A DNA stretch of 64,000 nucleotides from positions 36,381,545 through 36,445,544 of the forward strand of contig ML677335.1 of the NCBI GenBank assembly GCA_007922305.1, given 5' to 3'. Position numbers and translations under genes: made by a program. Under the pieces are notes generated by a model. It ran no database searches, was not told where the DNA came from, and was given only the letters and a program-made list of their open reading frames with translations. Numbering within the stretch: the stretch's first letter is position 1; each line of letters opens with the position of its first letter. This DNA comes from Dermatemys mawii (Eukaryota > Chordata > Testudines > Dermatemydidae). This document shows positions 1 through 11,552 of the stretch, piece by piece.

Positions 1-290
1 GGAAGGCTAACAGAAGCAGGGTGTATTTTAATGTTGAACAAGGTTACAGTTTGTAGGTCTTCTTTAAAAACAGTGCAGTTTGAGAAAGGATTTTAAGAGC
101 AGAGTGAAAAGACATGGAGGAGACTTGCAAGTAGTTCCAGGCATAGCAGGAAGTGGGAAAGAAAGCAAACATTGGCTTGGGAAAAAGACATAACAGAAGA
201 GAGCATCTGAGAGAAGACGACCTGGGGGAAGGAGAGTAAATGGGGGCCTTGAAACCTCCAGGGTGTGGTGTTCTGTCCCATCTAGTGGCA

Positions 291-311
291 GGGAGAGGGA
301 GAGAGAGAGAC
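291..311. repeat. short GA-rich simple repeat
   Basis: About 21 bases of GA/GGGA units followed by CACAGC. It is an ordinary microsatellite with no gene attached. Confidence 0.8.
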
Positions 312-334
312 ACAGCTGTACAGCCTTAGTTAAC

Positions 335-425
335 AGCCAGGTGGCTTTTAGCTCATGTGATAGAGGCTCATGTACTAACCCCCAGAAACCTCAGGTTCAA
401 TCCTGTCTGCTGACAACTTGGGTCT
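335..425 (+). repeat. tRNA-like SINE head (relic)
   Basis: The sequence TAGCTCATGTGATAGAGG near 349-366 resembles an RNA polymerase III A box. GGTTCAATCC at 394-403 matches a B box, 45 bases downstream, which is a tRNA-like spacing. No cloverleaf can be closed and the copy is decayed, so I read it as a tRNA-derived SINE relic and not a working tRNA gene. Confidence 0.5.
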
Positions 426-559
426 GTCGGCATTACATAGGCAGATAGAAACATCCAAAATTAGGGCTTGACCCGAAGCCCAGTACCGTCAATGTAAGAC
501 TCTCATTTGACTTTGCTGGAGCTGAATCCAGCCCAGGTCAGTTCTGTAAAGGGTTTTAT

Positions 560-880
560 TATTGGGAATGAATGACCCCAACCAGGCCCAGAACATAGGC
601 ACTGACTCTGTGGGCGCTCCAGGGCTGAGCCCCCGCCCTCCTCCGCTGAGTGTGCCATGTGCCCACTTTTCCCCCTTTCCTCCCAGCACTTGCGCTGTGA
701 AACAGCTGTTTTGTGGGGCTGGGAAGGAGAAGGGAGGAGGGGGAACATGACACACTCAGGGGAGGAGGCGGGGCTGGGGGGGATTTGGGAAAGGGGTCCA
801 ATACGGGCAAGGAGGGGGTGGAGTTGGGGGGGACTTTGGGGAAGGGATTGGAATCTGGTTGAGGAAGTGGCACACACCAG
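560..880. repeat. GC-rich interspersed repeat, turtle type
   Basis: This GC-rich block holds C-rich then G-rich runs, and the core AAACAGCTGTTTTGTGG near 700-716 is followed by GGGGAGGAGGCGGGG. I recognise the order of these blocks from repeats in turtle assemblies, but I cannot name the family. Overlapping open frames on both strands, the longest 152 codons on the minus strand, come from base composition: they are Pro/Ser/Gly-rich and show no domain. Confidence 0.5.
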
Positions 881-899
881 AGCCAGGGAAAGTTGGCAC

Positions 900-2100
900 C
901 TATGGGCCAGAGGTCTGTGGGAATATGGGTAGAAAAGGCACCGGAGTGAGTCTTCCCTTGGGGAAAACTATGAAGCACCATTTCAAAGATGAAGTCTGTA
1001 ATCAAACTCTGCTGCATTTGTTCCCACAGCGTGGCTTGCTGGAGCAGGATTGAGTGGTACGAGATTAAGATACTTTCTCTACCTTTCTGAGTGAGCCTAC
1101 AGGTAAAATAAAGGCACTAAAGGGAGAGCCACTGAATAGCTGGAAGGGATTGAAAAAAACAAAATGTGAACTTGGACAAGCCCAAGACTTGGGCAAGTTG
1201 AAATAAATGGATTAGAAATGAATAGTTATATTCTCCCATCAAATCATACCATGCTGCAGATTGGTGATTTAGAGTTAAAATATTCAAATACCAGTTGGAG
1301 GCCATGGTAATATCTTGATTTCAATACTACTGGGTGATTGAATTTCAGAAATATCTCATTAGTTTGAAAGACTGCCAGATGCAGTAGTCAAAAGAGGAAT
1401 CATATTAATATCTTTCACTCCACAGGCCCCAAAGGCAATGGATTTCATGGTGGGTGGGGGAATCTAACTCTGTCATGAGGGAGTTGGTCCAACATAGAAT
1501 GGAATATTTCTTGCAGGATCATAATATTCCAGAGAGGAACAGACAATTGAAAACAGTATATTTAGCCTAATCAGAGGGTTCTGAACTACTGAACAGAAAT
1601 TACTGTCACTTTAAAGTGTATTCAGATCCTGAAAAAAGAGCATTGTGAAATTCCACATTTGTTGTGTGCTTGCAATCTCCATATTACATTTTCTCAGTTT
1701 TCTTAACTGCCAGCCCTGCTTACACAGTGTACGAGGTCTATGTCAAGCTGGATTCTTCTGTTGGGCTCATGCATTATCACCAGGAATAAAGATTCTTCAA
1801 GGAAATTGTTTACCTCAGTTATACCTCATTGTCCTTAAGTTACACTCCCTAATACTCCTGTGAAATTCTATTGCCTTCAGTGGTGAATTGCACAGGTGTA
1901 ACCAAGTACATCATTTGAAGACAATGGAGTTGCATAGATGGCTCTGCAACTGCAGTGTAGTTAACAATTCTGCTGATAACATATGAACCAGAAAAAAACC
2001 CAGCTCACTTCATTCAGAACTGTGTTGGTTCTGCAGGTCGGACAATAGAAAAAAATTAGTTTACTTTTACTAAAGCTAACAGATCTAAGTCTGCTGACCA
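900..2100. other. unique non-coding DNA
   Basis: AT-rich sequence. I see no recognisable exon, RNA gene or repeat family here, and open frames are at most 72 codons. Confidence 0.5.
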
Positions 2101-2104
2101 TATT

Positions 2105-2305
2105 ACCTAGTCTTTATATAGCACTTTTCACCCATATATCTCAAAGCGCTTTACAAAGCAGGACGGTATCATCACTGTTTTATAGATAGGGAAACTGAGG
2201 CACACAGCAGGGAAATGACTTGCTCAAGGTCATCCAGAAGACCAGCAGCAAAGCCAGGAATGGAACTGAAGTCTCCTAATCCCCAGTCTAATGCTCTAGG
2301 AGTAA
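2105..2305 (-). repeat. MIR-like SINE relic, antisense
   Basis: The block contains GGGAAACTGAGGCACACAGC and then GACTTGCTCAAGGTCATCCA. These are the reverse complement of the MIR core, in which a CAAGTCACTT motif is followed by CCTCAGTTTCC. The left part, about subnormal-size tables of 'AGCACTTTTCACCCATATAT', matches the 3' side commonly attached in reptile copies. The sense copy at 21,575-21,798 supports the assignment. Confidence 0.65.
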
Positions 2306-3000
2306 GATGGCGCTTTTTATACAGTTCTAGGGCTCTAAAATTCCTGTTCTGCGAGGGTTTGAGAGTCCTGTAAGGTGAATTCCATTCCATACTATAACAC
2401 TGGATTCTGGTCAACGGACACATTCCCTGTCTGCAGGCCACAAGGAATGGTAAGGCCCCAGAACTGTGCATTATCTCTTTCTCACATTAAAAGGGTGGCT
2501 GAAACAAACCTCATTTATCATGCAGACAAGTCACACAGACTTGTGCATCAGAATTACACACACTGCACAAAAGTGTAGTATAAAGATTTTATCAGCATGT
2601 GTTTAAGATGGCTGCATTACTCAAGTGTCTCAAATAAATGCCAGTCAAACCTTTATACCACCCCTATTGCCCAGTATGCCACATACATTTCAGAAAAAGA
2701 AATACATATATTTTAGAGTTTTTGGTTTTTTTTAAATCCCACCCAGTTGAAGGAAGGAGAGGTAAAATGTGTCTCTGGAAGGCTGTCTTTCATTTGTTTG
2801 CTTGCTGTTTGGTTTTGTTTTTTATTGGCAGCTGTTTGTAGCTGCTTAAAGGTTTGAAATGTTAGAATGATTTTTGGGAGACTGACTAGTGGGCAAAGGA
2901 AAAGTGAAGAGGACAGAGGCTTTTGTGATATATTTGTTTATCAAATGGTCCTGAAATTTATTAATGGTTATAATCTCCACAGGCACATAATGTATGTGCT

Positions 3001-3140
3001 TCATAGATTAGAAGGCCAGAAGGGCTGTGAACATCTAGTCTGATCTTCAAACTCAACCTGTACTGGCCAGGAATCAAACTCGAGTTTCCCACATGGGAGG
3101 CAAGATTTTTACCCCTAATTTTTAGCCAAACCACTAATGG
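3001..3140 (-). mobile_element. CR1 LINE 3'-end fragment
   Basis: The motifs CATAGATTAGAAGGCCAGAA and CATCTAGTCTGATCTTC are the reverse complement of a CR1 3' untranslated end. The element's sense strand is therefore minus. Only the last ~140 bases remain and no coding part is present. Confidence 0.7.
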
Positions 3141-5570
3141 GTGTTTGACATCAGACTACAGTGATGCAAACTGTTAGGTTGATAAACCAGACAATTCTAT
3201 ACCATTCTAAAGAAATATTTTCTTGCAGACTTATTTGCCTGTTGTCATAATGTTCAATGGACTGCCAAGCCCAAAGTGGATTGGATTTTAACAGTTTTCT
3301 ATTGCGCTCAGGAAGACAGACAAAGCAATGAACATTTGGTGCCTAAGATGTTCAATTTGCAGTTGAAGGGATGTTATTTAATTATAGGGAATATGAATAA
3401 GGGCACGGTAATTAAATTATGACTTTCTTCAGGGCAGGGAATTTCATATCACAAAGGAATTCATGTTGTCACATTGTAATAAATCAGATCTATTGTGCCA
3501 TTCTGAATTCAATTTGATAGCCTTTTTATTAACTCCCATACATCTCAGACCCAGGAAACACAGCCAGTGGACCAGGGTGGAAGTTTTATTAATGATGAAA
3601 GAATCTGAATGTTATAAAACTGATTTAGATTTCTCATAAAAATCATTAACTGATTTTCCTGCTAAAACATTTATCAGAGAACTCTGCCCAGAATAACGTT
3701 ATGCTGATAAGAAGCCCCATTTACTCCTTGACAGCATACAATAGCAATTCCAGATTTTACATGTACTACACTGTTGAACAAAATGATTCTGTTTAAATGT
3801 TTTATTTTGGAAGACAGAAAAAGGAACAGAAAGATGTGGTGGCTGTTGATTCTGCAAACAGAACACCTAGTGACACATCCATTATACCGTGCCTGACTTC
3901 ATTAGTACCATGACTTTATCTGCACCATTTCCCAGGTTTCAGCTACTGCAACCATGGACTACTGACCAGAAAGTGCATTCCTATATAATTATTTGTATGT
4001 CCTGGGCTCCGTATCTCCATCATTATCACATTAGTGGAGGTTAATGTTTGTGCTACAGAGGGGATGATAGAAAGACTATAGAGAAATCAGAATGGTTAAT
4101 GACTTCTTTCTTGGTATGCAGGCTACTCTTTACATTAATGGAACTCTTCAGTAACGAAACTGATACTCCACTTCGGCAAAGAGTGCCAAGAAGGTAAGAT
4201 GATATAACCCTAATCTGCTGACACAGATACTTGCTGCGGTCAATCATCCCATCTTTTAATGTCTTAACTCATTCGTCCTCACATTCTCAGGTCAGCGTGG
4301 AACTGGCTCAGCTACAGACAACTAGCATTCACAGGAACATCCATATGGGTCACATACTACAGCAAAAAAGCCCAGAGCCCCTCAAAAAGGGGGCTGTGGG
4401 GTTTCCCCCAGGGCAGTGTTAGAATATTCCATATGAATAGGTCCAAACCAAGGTAGCAGCATAATAGCACAATACAGTGTTTTAGACCATTATGGCAGTA
4501 TTGTCTATAAAAGGATTTGTGCGCTCTAGATGCTGGTGCTGGATGGGGAATCCTGATGTAAGACCACGAGTAACCACCCTCAGGGAAAGTGACCATACAG
4601 GAACTGTCAATTCAACTGTTCTTCATTTTAAACAACTCTGCCACAGATAGCACTAGAGATTAGATTGAAATGAACACAGAGGTTAGCATTGCCATTTAAA
4701 GCATCCCAAAAATAAACCGGCCCTGGCTGCAGGTTTAAAATGCCAGCCACATGAGATAAGCCTCCACACCTCTAGGTTACCAGTTTTAATCCAGTTTGGG
4801 TTAGTGGGAATTGCAGACCAGACATGCTGCTCTTGCAAAGGGTGACCAGAGGTGCAGAAAAACTCCAAAGAGCTCCCCATTTCAGTTTCCTTTACATTAC
4901 TCTATTGGGGATGGGGGAGTGGCCAAATTTTAAAGGAAAAGAGCATTTGGTTGCCAAAGCTCTCAAGTCAATATGTTCAAGATTTAAAAAGAGGCCTGAT
5001 TTTAGAAGGTGGAATGCTCATCATTTTCTGAAAATCACACTCCTTTAAGGTTTAAGGTTGTGCACCCAGCTATAAATGCAAGCAAATTCACCGGTAGCTT
5101 TTGAAAATCTTAGCCTGCCAAAATTTAGGGGATCCACAGGATGTGAAGGCAGCATATACGGAGACCCAAGTTTCCATGCCTTCCTCCTCATTCCCATGGC
5201 AACGTGGTCACTGAAGATGCATTGCATAGGCTGCTGCAGATAGTGGGTTCCTCCAGACAACCCTGCAGATTGTGCTCACTGCACATTATGGATCCCAAAG
5301 TAAAAAGTTAATAACATCTCTGTTATAATAATCTTTAATGCAGAGTCCTAAGTGGGGAACAATGGGTTCTGTTAGCCCTGACCTGAGCCCATGCATGGGC
5401 CGACTACTCTTCAAAGGACATATGCAAGGAAATTGTTCCCCACTTCTGCACCTCCAGCGAGGAGTCTGCAGAGATTTTCATCCCACATGGAAGGCCAGAG
5501 TGGGAAATTGGGCCTGTGTTATTGCCCTTTGATAACTGTTCAGCCACCAGCTGGTGGTTTCATTCCGATT
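3141..5570. other. unique non-coding DNA
   Basis: AT-rich, with no repeat family or exon that I can support. The open frames here, up to 79 codons, have no recognisable domain. Confidence 0.5.
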
Positions 5571-5573
5571 CTT

Positions 5574-5846
5574 AGGCTATGTCTATACTACCACTTTTGT
5601 TGGTATAATTTATGTCACTTGGAGATGTAAAATCCCCACGCCACAATAACCGGTGTGGAAAGTGCTATGTTGGCAGTAGAGCTTCTCCTGCTCACATAGG
5701 TACCACTATTTGTTGGTGGTGGTTTAATTATGTGAATGGGAGAGCTCTCTCCCATCAGCACAGAGTGGCTACACTAGAGATCTTACAGTAGCACAGCTGC
5801 ATCGGTACAGCTGTGCTGCTGTAAGTTCTCTGGTGCAGATATGGCC
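5574..5846. mobile_element. hAT-type MITE
   Basis: The ends are inverted: AGGCTATGTCTATACTA on the left and TGGTGCAGATATGGCC on the right, which is a decayed form of TAGTGTAGACATAGCC. Inside is GGTGGTTTAATTATG, then GGGAGAGCTCTCTCCC. The same blocks occur in the same order at 11,259-11,552, so the two are copies of one family. It has no coding capacity and depends on a transposase elsewhere. Confidence 0.8.
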
Positions 5847-5849
5847 CCA

Positions 5850-7190
5850 GTGAAGGCAATTCTAAGCTGGCAAGACATGACACTATAAATGACACCTTTT
5901 GTAGGCAGCCTCTGTAGAGAGGTCAATGGATGCACGGGAACAGAGAATCAAAAGCCCTCTCACTGTTCGAATGGATCCCAAGTCAGGGCTGAGGCAAATT
6001 AAAAGGCAGTTGTGGAAAACTGTCATTGTCACTATCTATGTTGTACTTCTTCTATGAATAAAAGGAGGTTTTTGGATTTCCAGCACTGTGAAGCTAACAC
6101 CTTTTGAGAGTTCAAGGTATGTAAATGAACTATGCATCTACCGTATCTATAAGCAAAGTGCAATTATTCACAGTACAGTATTTATGGCAAGCTCATCTTC
6201 TCCCAAGTTTTTTTTCTCTCACTCATTTGGCTTACAGTCTGTTTTCCATATTCTCTGTTTCTTTTTGAAATGCTGCATATTAATAGATTTTTGGCCACAC
6301 ATCATGATACATGCCAAGTATACAAGTGGCTGAAAAAGCCAGTTCATAGATCATCCCATTTTCAACCATTTTTCCTTGTTATGCTGCATAATGTCTTGAC
6401 TTACAGCAACTCATATACACAGGAGAACATGTTAGATGCTTTGTAGCCATGCAGTTGTCTTAGAAGGAGCAACAATCTAATTCTAGCTAGAAGAGCCCAT
6501 TAATAGGATAATGGATGTTAGAAGTGTTATTAACAGTATTCAATGTCCCAAAGCGCTAGGAGACCCAAACAAAGCATCTTTTTATCAAAGAGAGCAGACT
6601 AGGAATGGAAATATTCCTTTATTCAGTTCAGTTTCTACAGAGTGAGAAGTGGCCGCAGTGAAAGAAAACTTATCCCTTCTATGCAGACTGTTCCAGCATG
6701 AAAACTTCCGATTCCATCACTCTGCTTCAAGACTGCACAGAAAGTTGGTTTCTTCAGACTCCACTACATGCCGTCAGGGAGAACCAAACATGTACTGAAT
6801 GGAGGCAATTGTGACATCTGGCCTTCAGAAACCCGAAAGGAAGAATACACTTGATGCAAAGTGCTGGTGTAAATGCCATTGTTTTTGACAGTGATGCAAA
6901 TACTAGCTCATAGGAATCAGAGACAGGATTGATTTCAAGTACCGGACACCTGGACGCTGATGAAATTCAAGCATATATTCATGGATATATTTCCCTTAGT
7001 TGGAATCACAAAGTGCAGAGAAATGCTATTACAGAAGCAAAAAAAATGTATATAATTTTTTTTTTGACAACTATTTCCTCTCCTCCCTCCCCCCCACCAT
7101 TAAAAAGGGGCTTAAGCTTAGGGTTATCTGAAGTTTGGGTCATCTTTTTTCTTCATCTTTTTTTTTTTCCACTTTGCCTAAGGTTATTTT
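5850..7190. other. unique non-coding DNA with poly-T tracts
   Basis: No exon or clear repeat is seen. T-rich and C-rich runs near 7,055-7,100 and 7,145-7,170 create a 111-codon open frame (6,929-7,264) that is Phe/Ser/Pro-rich and looks non-coding. Confidence 0.45.
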
Positions 7191-7194
7191 CTAT

Positions 7195-7300
7195 AAGGCC
7201 CCATTTCAGCAAAACATTGAAAGCCATGCCTGACTTCAAGCATGTGAGTAATCACATTCACTAACTACATATTTAAAGCTAGGCACATGCTTAAGTACAA
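7195..7300. repeat. palindromic MITE fragment (GCACATGCTTAAGT family)
   Basis: GGCCCCATTTCAGC, CATGTGAGTAATC and GCACATGCTTAAGT match, in order, a palindromic repeat widespread in archosaurs and turtles. The second half of the palindrome is degraded. A related fragment lies at 41,430-41,545. Confidence 0.5.
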
Positions 7301-8050
7301 GAGTGGGTGAGGATTTTTTTCCTTCAATGAAAAATTGAAACTTTTGTTTTTGATCAACATTTTCTACAACTTTTATGGGCTTTTCATTGAAAAAATAATT
7401 TTCTTAAATTGTTTTGTTTTTGTTTTCATCAACCAAATATTGAAAATTTTCACCCACCTGGTCAAAACCAATTTTTTTTTTTCTGAAAATTGACCTTTTG
7501 GGGGGAATATCAAAGCTGTTTTCATCAAAAAAAATTCAAATGAAAAAAGGTTCACCCAGTGGTATGCCATCTATGTATCCAAGGTACATACTGCATGCCC
7601 ACCTAGCTATATGTTTTTTTAACTGGCGACCCATAGGACCAATCTGGCCTGTTGGACAATTCTGACCATCCCCCATGGAGGATGCCATTTTGCGCACAAT
7701 GAGACTTTGCACACACCATATCTGTGAGTCAAGCTGCACAGAGGAAGCCATTTTGGGTCACCTACGGCATGCAAGTGTCTTTTTGCATGCCTTGCTAGAG
7801 CTATCACAGCATGCCACTGAGGTCTAGCAAGCACTTTGCTGAATTGAGGTCTTAAGGTGTAAAGTTTAAACATCTATGAAAAATAACTCTTAGTAATGAT
7901 TTAATTTGGGCACCCTTCACAGCAAGCAGAAGTCAGATCTTTAAGGTAGAGTAGGATGTGATTTTGATGGCTCTGAATGTCATTGTTTTGCCCCCTTCTC
8001 CAAGATGGAAGAAATACAATAAGGTCATTTTTATTTATTCTCTGTTTCAG
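7301..8050. other. non-coding DNA, homopolymer-rich
   Basis: Runs of A and T at 7,310-7,550 contain GAAAATTTTC-like pieces that may be a decayed repeat. The remainder, 7,560-8,050, shows nothing I can assign. Confidence 0.4.
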
Positions 8051-8620
8051 TTTATAGACTCATAGATGGATGGAAGGGACCTCAAGAGGTCATCAAGTCA
8101 AATCCCACACCTGTGAGTTGGGACCATAGACCATCTCTGACAGGTGTTTGTCCTGTTCTTAAAAACCTCTCTTTTGGAAGACTATTCTAGAATTTAACTA
8201 CCCTTATAGTAAAAACGTTTTTCTTAATATCTAACCCTAATCTTCCTTGCTCCAGATAAAGCCCATTACTTCTTGTTCTACCTTCATCGGACACAGAGAA
8301 CAATTGATCCCTGTCCTATGACAGCCCTCAACATATTGGTCCCCCTCAATCTTCTCTCAAGACTAACACATATCTAGTTTTATAAAACCTTTCCTTATAA
8401 AGAAGGTTTTCTGAGCTTTCTATCATTTTTGTTGCTTTTCTTTGGACTCTCTCCAATTAGTCCACAATCTGTGTTCAAGTGTGGCTCCCAGAACTGGATG
8501 CAGTACTCCAGCTGAGGTCTCAGCCATGCCAAGTAGAGTGGGACAGCTATCTCCTATGTCTTACATATGACATTCCTGTTAATATACCCCAGAATATTAG
8601 CCTTTTTTGCAACAGTATCA
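8051..8620 (-). mobile_element. CR1 LINE, 3' part, segment 1
   Basis: The plus strand reads as the reverse complement of a CR1 3' region. It starts with CTCATAGATGGATGGAAGGG and passes GCCCATTACTTCTTGTTCTA and CTCTCTCCAATTAGTCCAC to TTTTTTGCAACAGTATCA. The element is interrupted at ~8,620 and resumes at ~9,557. It is decayed and no frame survives. Confidence 0.85.
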
Positions 8621-9556
8621 CAAGCCTGGTTTTGACTATGAGGAGATTGATGTTGCTGCAATCAATGCAGCAGAGGTTGATTTAGCAGGTCTAGTGAATA
8701 CCCACTAAATCAGGGGTGGGCAAATGTTTTGCCCCAAGGGCCATATCAGGGTTTTAAAATTTCCTGGAGGGCCAAGTAGGGAAGGCTGTGCCTCCCCAAA
8801 CAGCCTGGCCCCACCCCCTATCCGACCCCTTCCCACTTCCCGCCCCCTGACTTCTCCCCCTACAGAATCCCCGACCCATTCTACCCCACCCTCACTCCTT
8901 GTCCCTTGACTGCCCCTTCCAGAGACCCAGGGAACCCCACCCCTAACCACCCCCCTGAGACCCCACCCCCACCCAACCCCCTTGCTCCTTGTCCCCTGAT
9001 CATCCCCGCCCAAAACCCCCCGCTCCAACACTTATCAACCCCCCACCCCCAACAGACTCCTGGGACTCCCACACCCCATCCAACCCCGCCTGCTCCCAGC
9101 CTGCCCTCCAGGACTCCCCACCCCGTTATACAATCCCCCCGCTCCAGCCCCCTTACCACACCACTCAGCAGTGTGTCTGGCAGCTGCGTGGAGCCAGACA
9201 TGCTGCCCTCCCCCCCAAGAGCACTGCCCACGTGGCGCGCTGAGTCTCCAGGGGACGAGAAAATGCAGGGAAGGGGCCAGTGGCAGCTTCCCCAGCCATG
9301 AGCTCAGGAGCTGCGCAGGATGAACCCGCGGGCCAGATGTGGCCCGTGGGCCATAGTTTGCCCACCCCTGCACTAAATTGATGGCACAGTGCTTTCCAAT
9401 TGACCCCAGTACTCCATCTCTCTAATAAGAATAAGACCGGAGAGCATCTCCCATCAACACAGTGCAGAGAAGACACTGGCATAAGTCAACCTAAGTTACG
9501 TCGACTCCAGAGTAGCGTAACTTAGGTCAATATACCCCGGTAGTGAAGACAAGCCC
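8621..9556. mobile_element. MITE nested in the CR1 (host of the inner MITE)
   Basis: The left end AGCCTGGTTTTGACTA pairs imperfectly with the right end TAGTGAAGACAAGCCC. Internal pieces GGTTGATTTAGCAGGTCTAG and GTTACGTCGACTCCAG are typical of this family. The element is split by the insertion at 8,711-9,370, leaving about 90 and 185 bases on the two sides. It sits inside the CR1, because CR1 sequence resumes directly after it. Confidence 0.7.
8711..9370. mobile_element. hAT-type MITE, 660 bp, with intact 8-bp target duplication
   Basis: It begins CAGGGGTGGGCAAA and ends TTTGCCCACCCCTG, a perfect 14-base inverted repeat. Both flanks carry CACTAAAT (8,703-8,710 and 9,371-9,378), an exact 8-base target duplication as made by hAT transposases. 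The interior is very C-rich on the plus strand, which produces long proline-rich open frames with no biological meaning. It is the youngest layer of a three-layer nest. Confidence 0.93.
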
Positions 9557-9647
9557 ACATTGTTGACTCACTGAATTTGTGATCCACTAAACCCCCAGAT
9601 TGTTTTCAGCACTTTTATCACGTAGCCAATTATTCCCCATTTTATAG
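9557..9647 (-). mobile_element. CR1 LINE, segment 2
   Basis: The CR1 interrupted at ~8,620 continues here with GTTGACTCACTGAATTTGTG, GATCCACTAAACCCCCAGAT and TTCCCCATTTTATAG. These are the expected next blocks of the same antisense CR1. Confidence 0.75.
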
Positions 9648-9649
9648 TT

Positions 9650-9915
9650 AAGAACATAAGAATGGCTGTACTGGGTCAGACCAAAGGTCCATCCAGCCCA
9701 GTATCCTGTCTACTGACAGCGACCAATGCCAGGTGCCCTGGAATGAGTGAATCTAACAGGTAATGATCAAGTGATCTCTCTCCTGCCATCCATCACCCTG
9801 CTCTCACAAACAGAGGCTAGGGACACCATTCCTTAGCCATCCTGGCTAATAGCCAGGAATGGACTTAACCTCCATGAATTTATCCAATTCTCTTTTAAAA
9901 GTTGTGCTTTTGATT
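9650..9915 (-). mobile_element. CR1 LINE 3' end, second copy
   Basis: AAGAACATAAGAATGGC, GGGTCAGACCAAAGGTCCAT and CCAGTATCCTGTC are the hallmark reverse complement of another CR1 subfamily 3' end. It begins where the previous CR1 stops. The sense copy at 51,200-51,330 shows the matching TGGGCTAGTTGGACCTTTGG. Confidence 0.9.
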
Positions 9916-10521
9916 TTTCCTTCTTAAGTGCAATGCTGACAAAACTAACAAAACCATGATGAACTCTACTGTGATTGTCCAATGGCTGTTTCAGTAGCCT
10001 TAGTGAAATGGGTTGGTAGCTTTAGACTGTTTCCTAATAGACTGGTGTCTATTCTATCACACAAACTACCACAAAAATAGTATGTGGTAGGGTCCTATCC
10101 CACAGCATGGCCACAAGTACAAGGATATATCTTTGCGCCTAATAATAATGTTTTTCTGTGAGATGGCAATGGGTCTTCATGGTATTCAGAGATCTACAGC
10201 TTAATGAAAATTTCCTAGCTGATGAAATTATAGTTTTGCAAGCCATTATGTAAAGATGATATGTCATTAATTTGTTATGATTTTGCAAAGTGCAATGTAG
10301 CAATAAACATGTCAACTGCGGAAGCTCAAAGATGTGCTCTGAAAAGCCAATGAAAATCCTTTTCACATAAAGAAGTCTTTGATAAACAATTAAAAGGTAA
10401 TTTATATTAAAAAGGTAAGCTTTCTTTATGATGAAAGACTAGCAGTTCAAGAAGAAAACCACACACTGGGCCATATCTTCAGTTGGAGTAAATTGACATA
10501 GCTGACATGACACTAACAGGG
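9916..10521. other. unique non-coding DNA
   Basis: No repeat or exon recognised. Confidence 0.4.
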
Positions 10522-10529
10522 AGCTAAGG

Positions 10530-11253
10530 CAGTGGTTCCCAAACTTTAATAACCTGTGAACCCTTTCACTAAAATGTTAAGTCTCATGAATACCCTCCTA
10601 AAAATCAATATTTCCAGGGATTTTCTCCTTTGCTGGAGTATAAAATGATAAAATCTGTGATCTTGGAAATATAAAATTTGTTTTTTTGGCATGCTTATTA
10701 CACATGATTATTTTTCATTTGTTATCATTACAGTATTTTTATTGCATTATGAAAATAGCAACACTCTTCCAAGATCTCACTTTCGTAACTTGTATCACTT
10801 TGAATAAATCTGTTATAAAACAAGGCTCCTATGTTTCATCAAGGAGTATCAGATGTGAAACAGTAAGAAGGTATTTAAGAAGCCAACTCAAAGAGATCCT
10901 CCTACACAAACAGCAGTCCAGGCAAACAAGGCACATTACAACAAAGCTTAAACATGTTCTTCACAATCGTTTTAAAAACCATATTAGCTGCCTATTTAAT
11001 TTTAAAATCAGCAACATATATTCACCTCCCTTTCCATTTCTTATAAGGAGTCTTGAAGTTTAAATCTCCTCAGTGTGATAGATATGCTTGCTTTGATATG
11101 CTTAGCTCTTGGAAGTCCAGGGGCTCTGGGCTGCTGGCCTGTGCTCCCTAGGGACAGCTCTGTCTACCATTAGGGATTTTTTTCCCCCCGAGAACCCCCT
11201 GCAACATTTCATGAACCCCCAGGGGTTCCCAAACCCCAGTTTGGGAACCACCA
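10530..11253. mobile_element. non-autonomous hAT element, 724 bp
   Basis: It begins CAGTGGTTCCCAAACT and ends AGTTTGGGAACCACCA, near-perfect inverted ends. The flanks AGCTAAGG (10,522-10,529) and AGCTAGGG (11,254-11,261) match in 7 of 8 bases, a slightly decayed 8-base target duplication. A 125-codon open frame at 10,686-11,063 has no transposase motif, so I treat the copy as non-autonomous. Confidence 0.88.
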
Positions 11254-11258
11254 AGCTA

Positions 11259-11552
11259 GGGCTCTCTCTCTACTTGCACTTTTGTGAGTAAAACTTTTGT
11301 CCGTCAGGGGAGTGAAAAAACACCCACCTGAACAATACATATCACCAACAAAAGTGATGGTGTGGACAGTGCTTTATCAGAGGGAGACATTCTCCTGTCA
11401 AGATTGCTACTGCTGCTAGTTGGGGGTGGTTTAATTATGCCGATGGGAGAGCTTTCTCCCGCCAGCATAGAGTGGCTACATGGGAGACCTTACAGAGGCA
11501 CACTGCAGTGGTACAGCTATGACACTGTAAGGTCTCTAGTGTGGACATAGCC
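11259..11552. mobile_element. hAT-type MITE, sibling of 5,574-5,846
   Basis: The right end CTAGTGTGGACATAGCC is well kept and the left end GGCTCTCTCTCTACTTGC is mutated. The interior has ACTTTTGTCCGTCAGGGG, GGGGTGGTTTAATTATGC and GAGAGCTTTCTCCCGCCAGC. Its left edge coincides with the target duplication of the preceding hAT element. Confidence 0.8.

Noticed and set aside
349..403. Functional tRNA gene
   Set aside because: A- and B-box-like words are present, but no acceptor, anticodon or T stem can be closed.
559..1017. 152-codon minus-strand ORF and overlapping frames
   Set aside because: They lie in a GC-rich repeat, are Pro/Ser-rich, occur on both strands and show no domain.
8705..9482. 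Several ORFs of 84-131 codons on both strands
   Set aside because: All arise from the C-rich interior of the MITE at 8,711-9,370.
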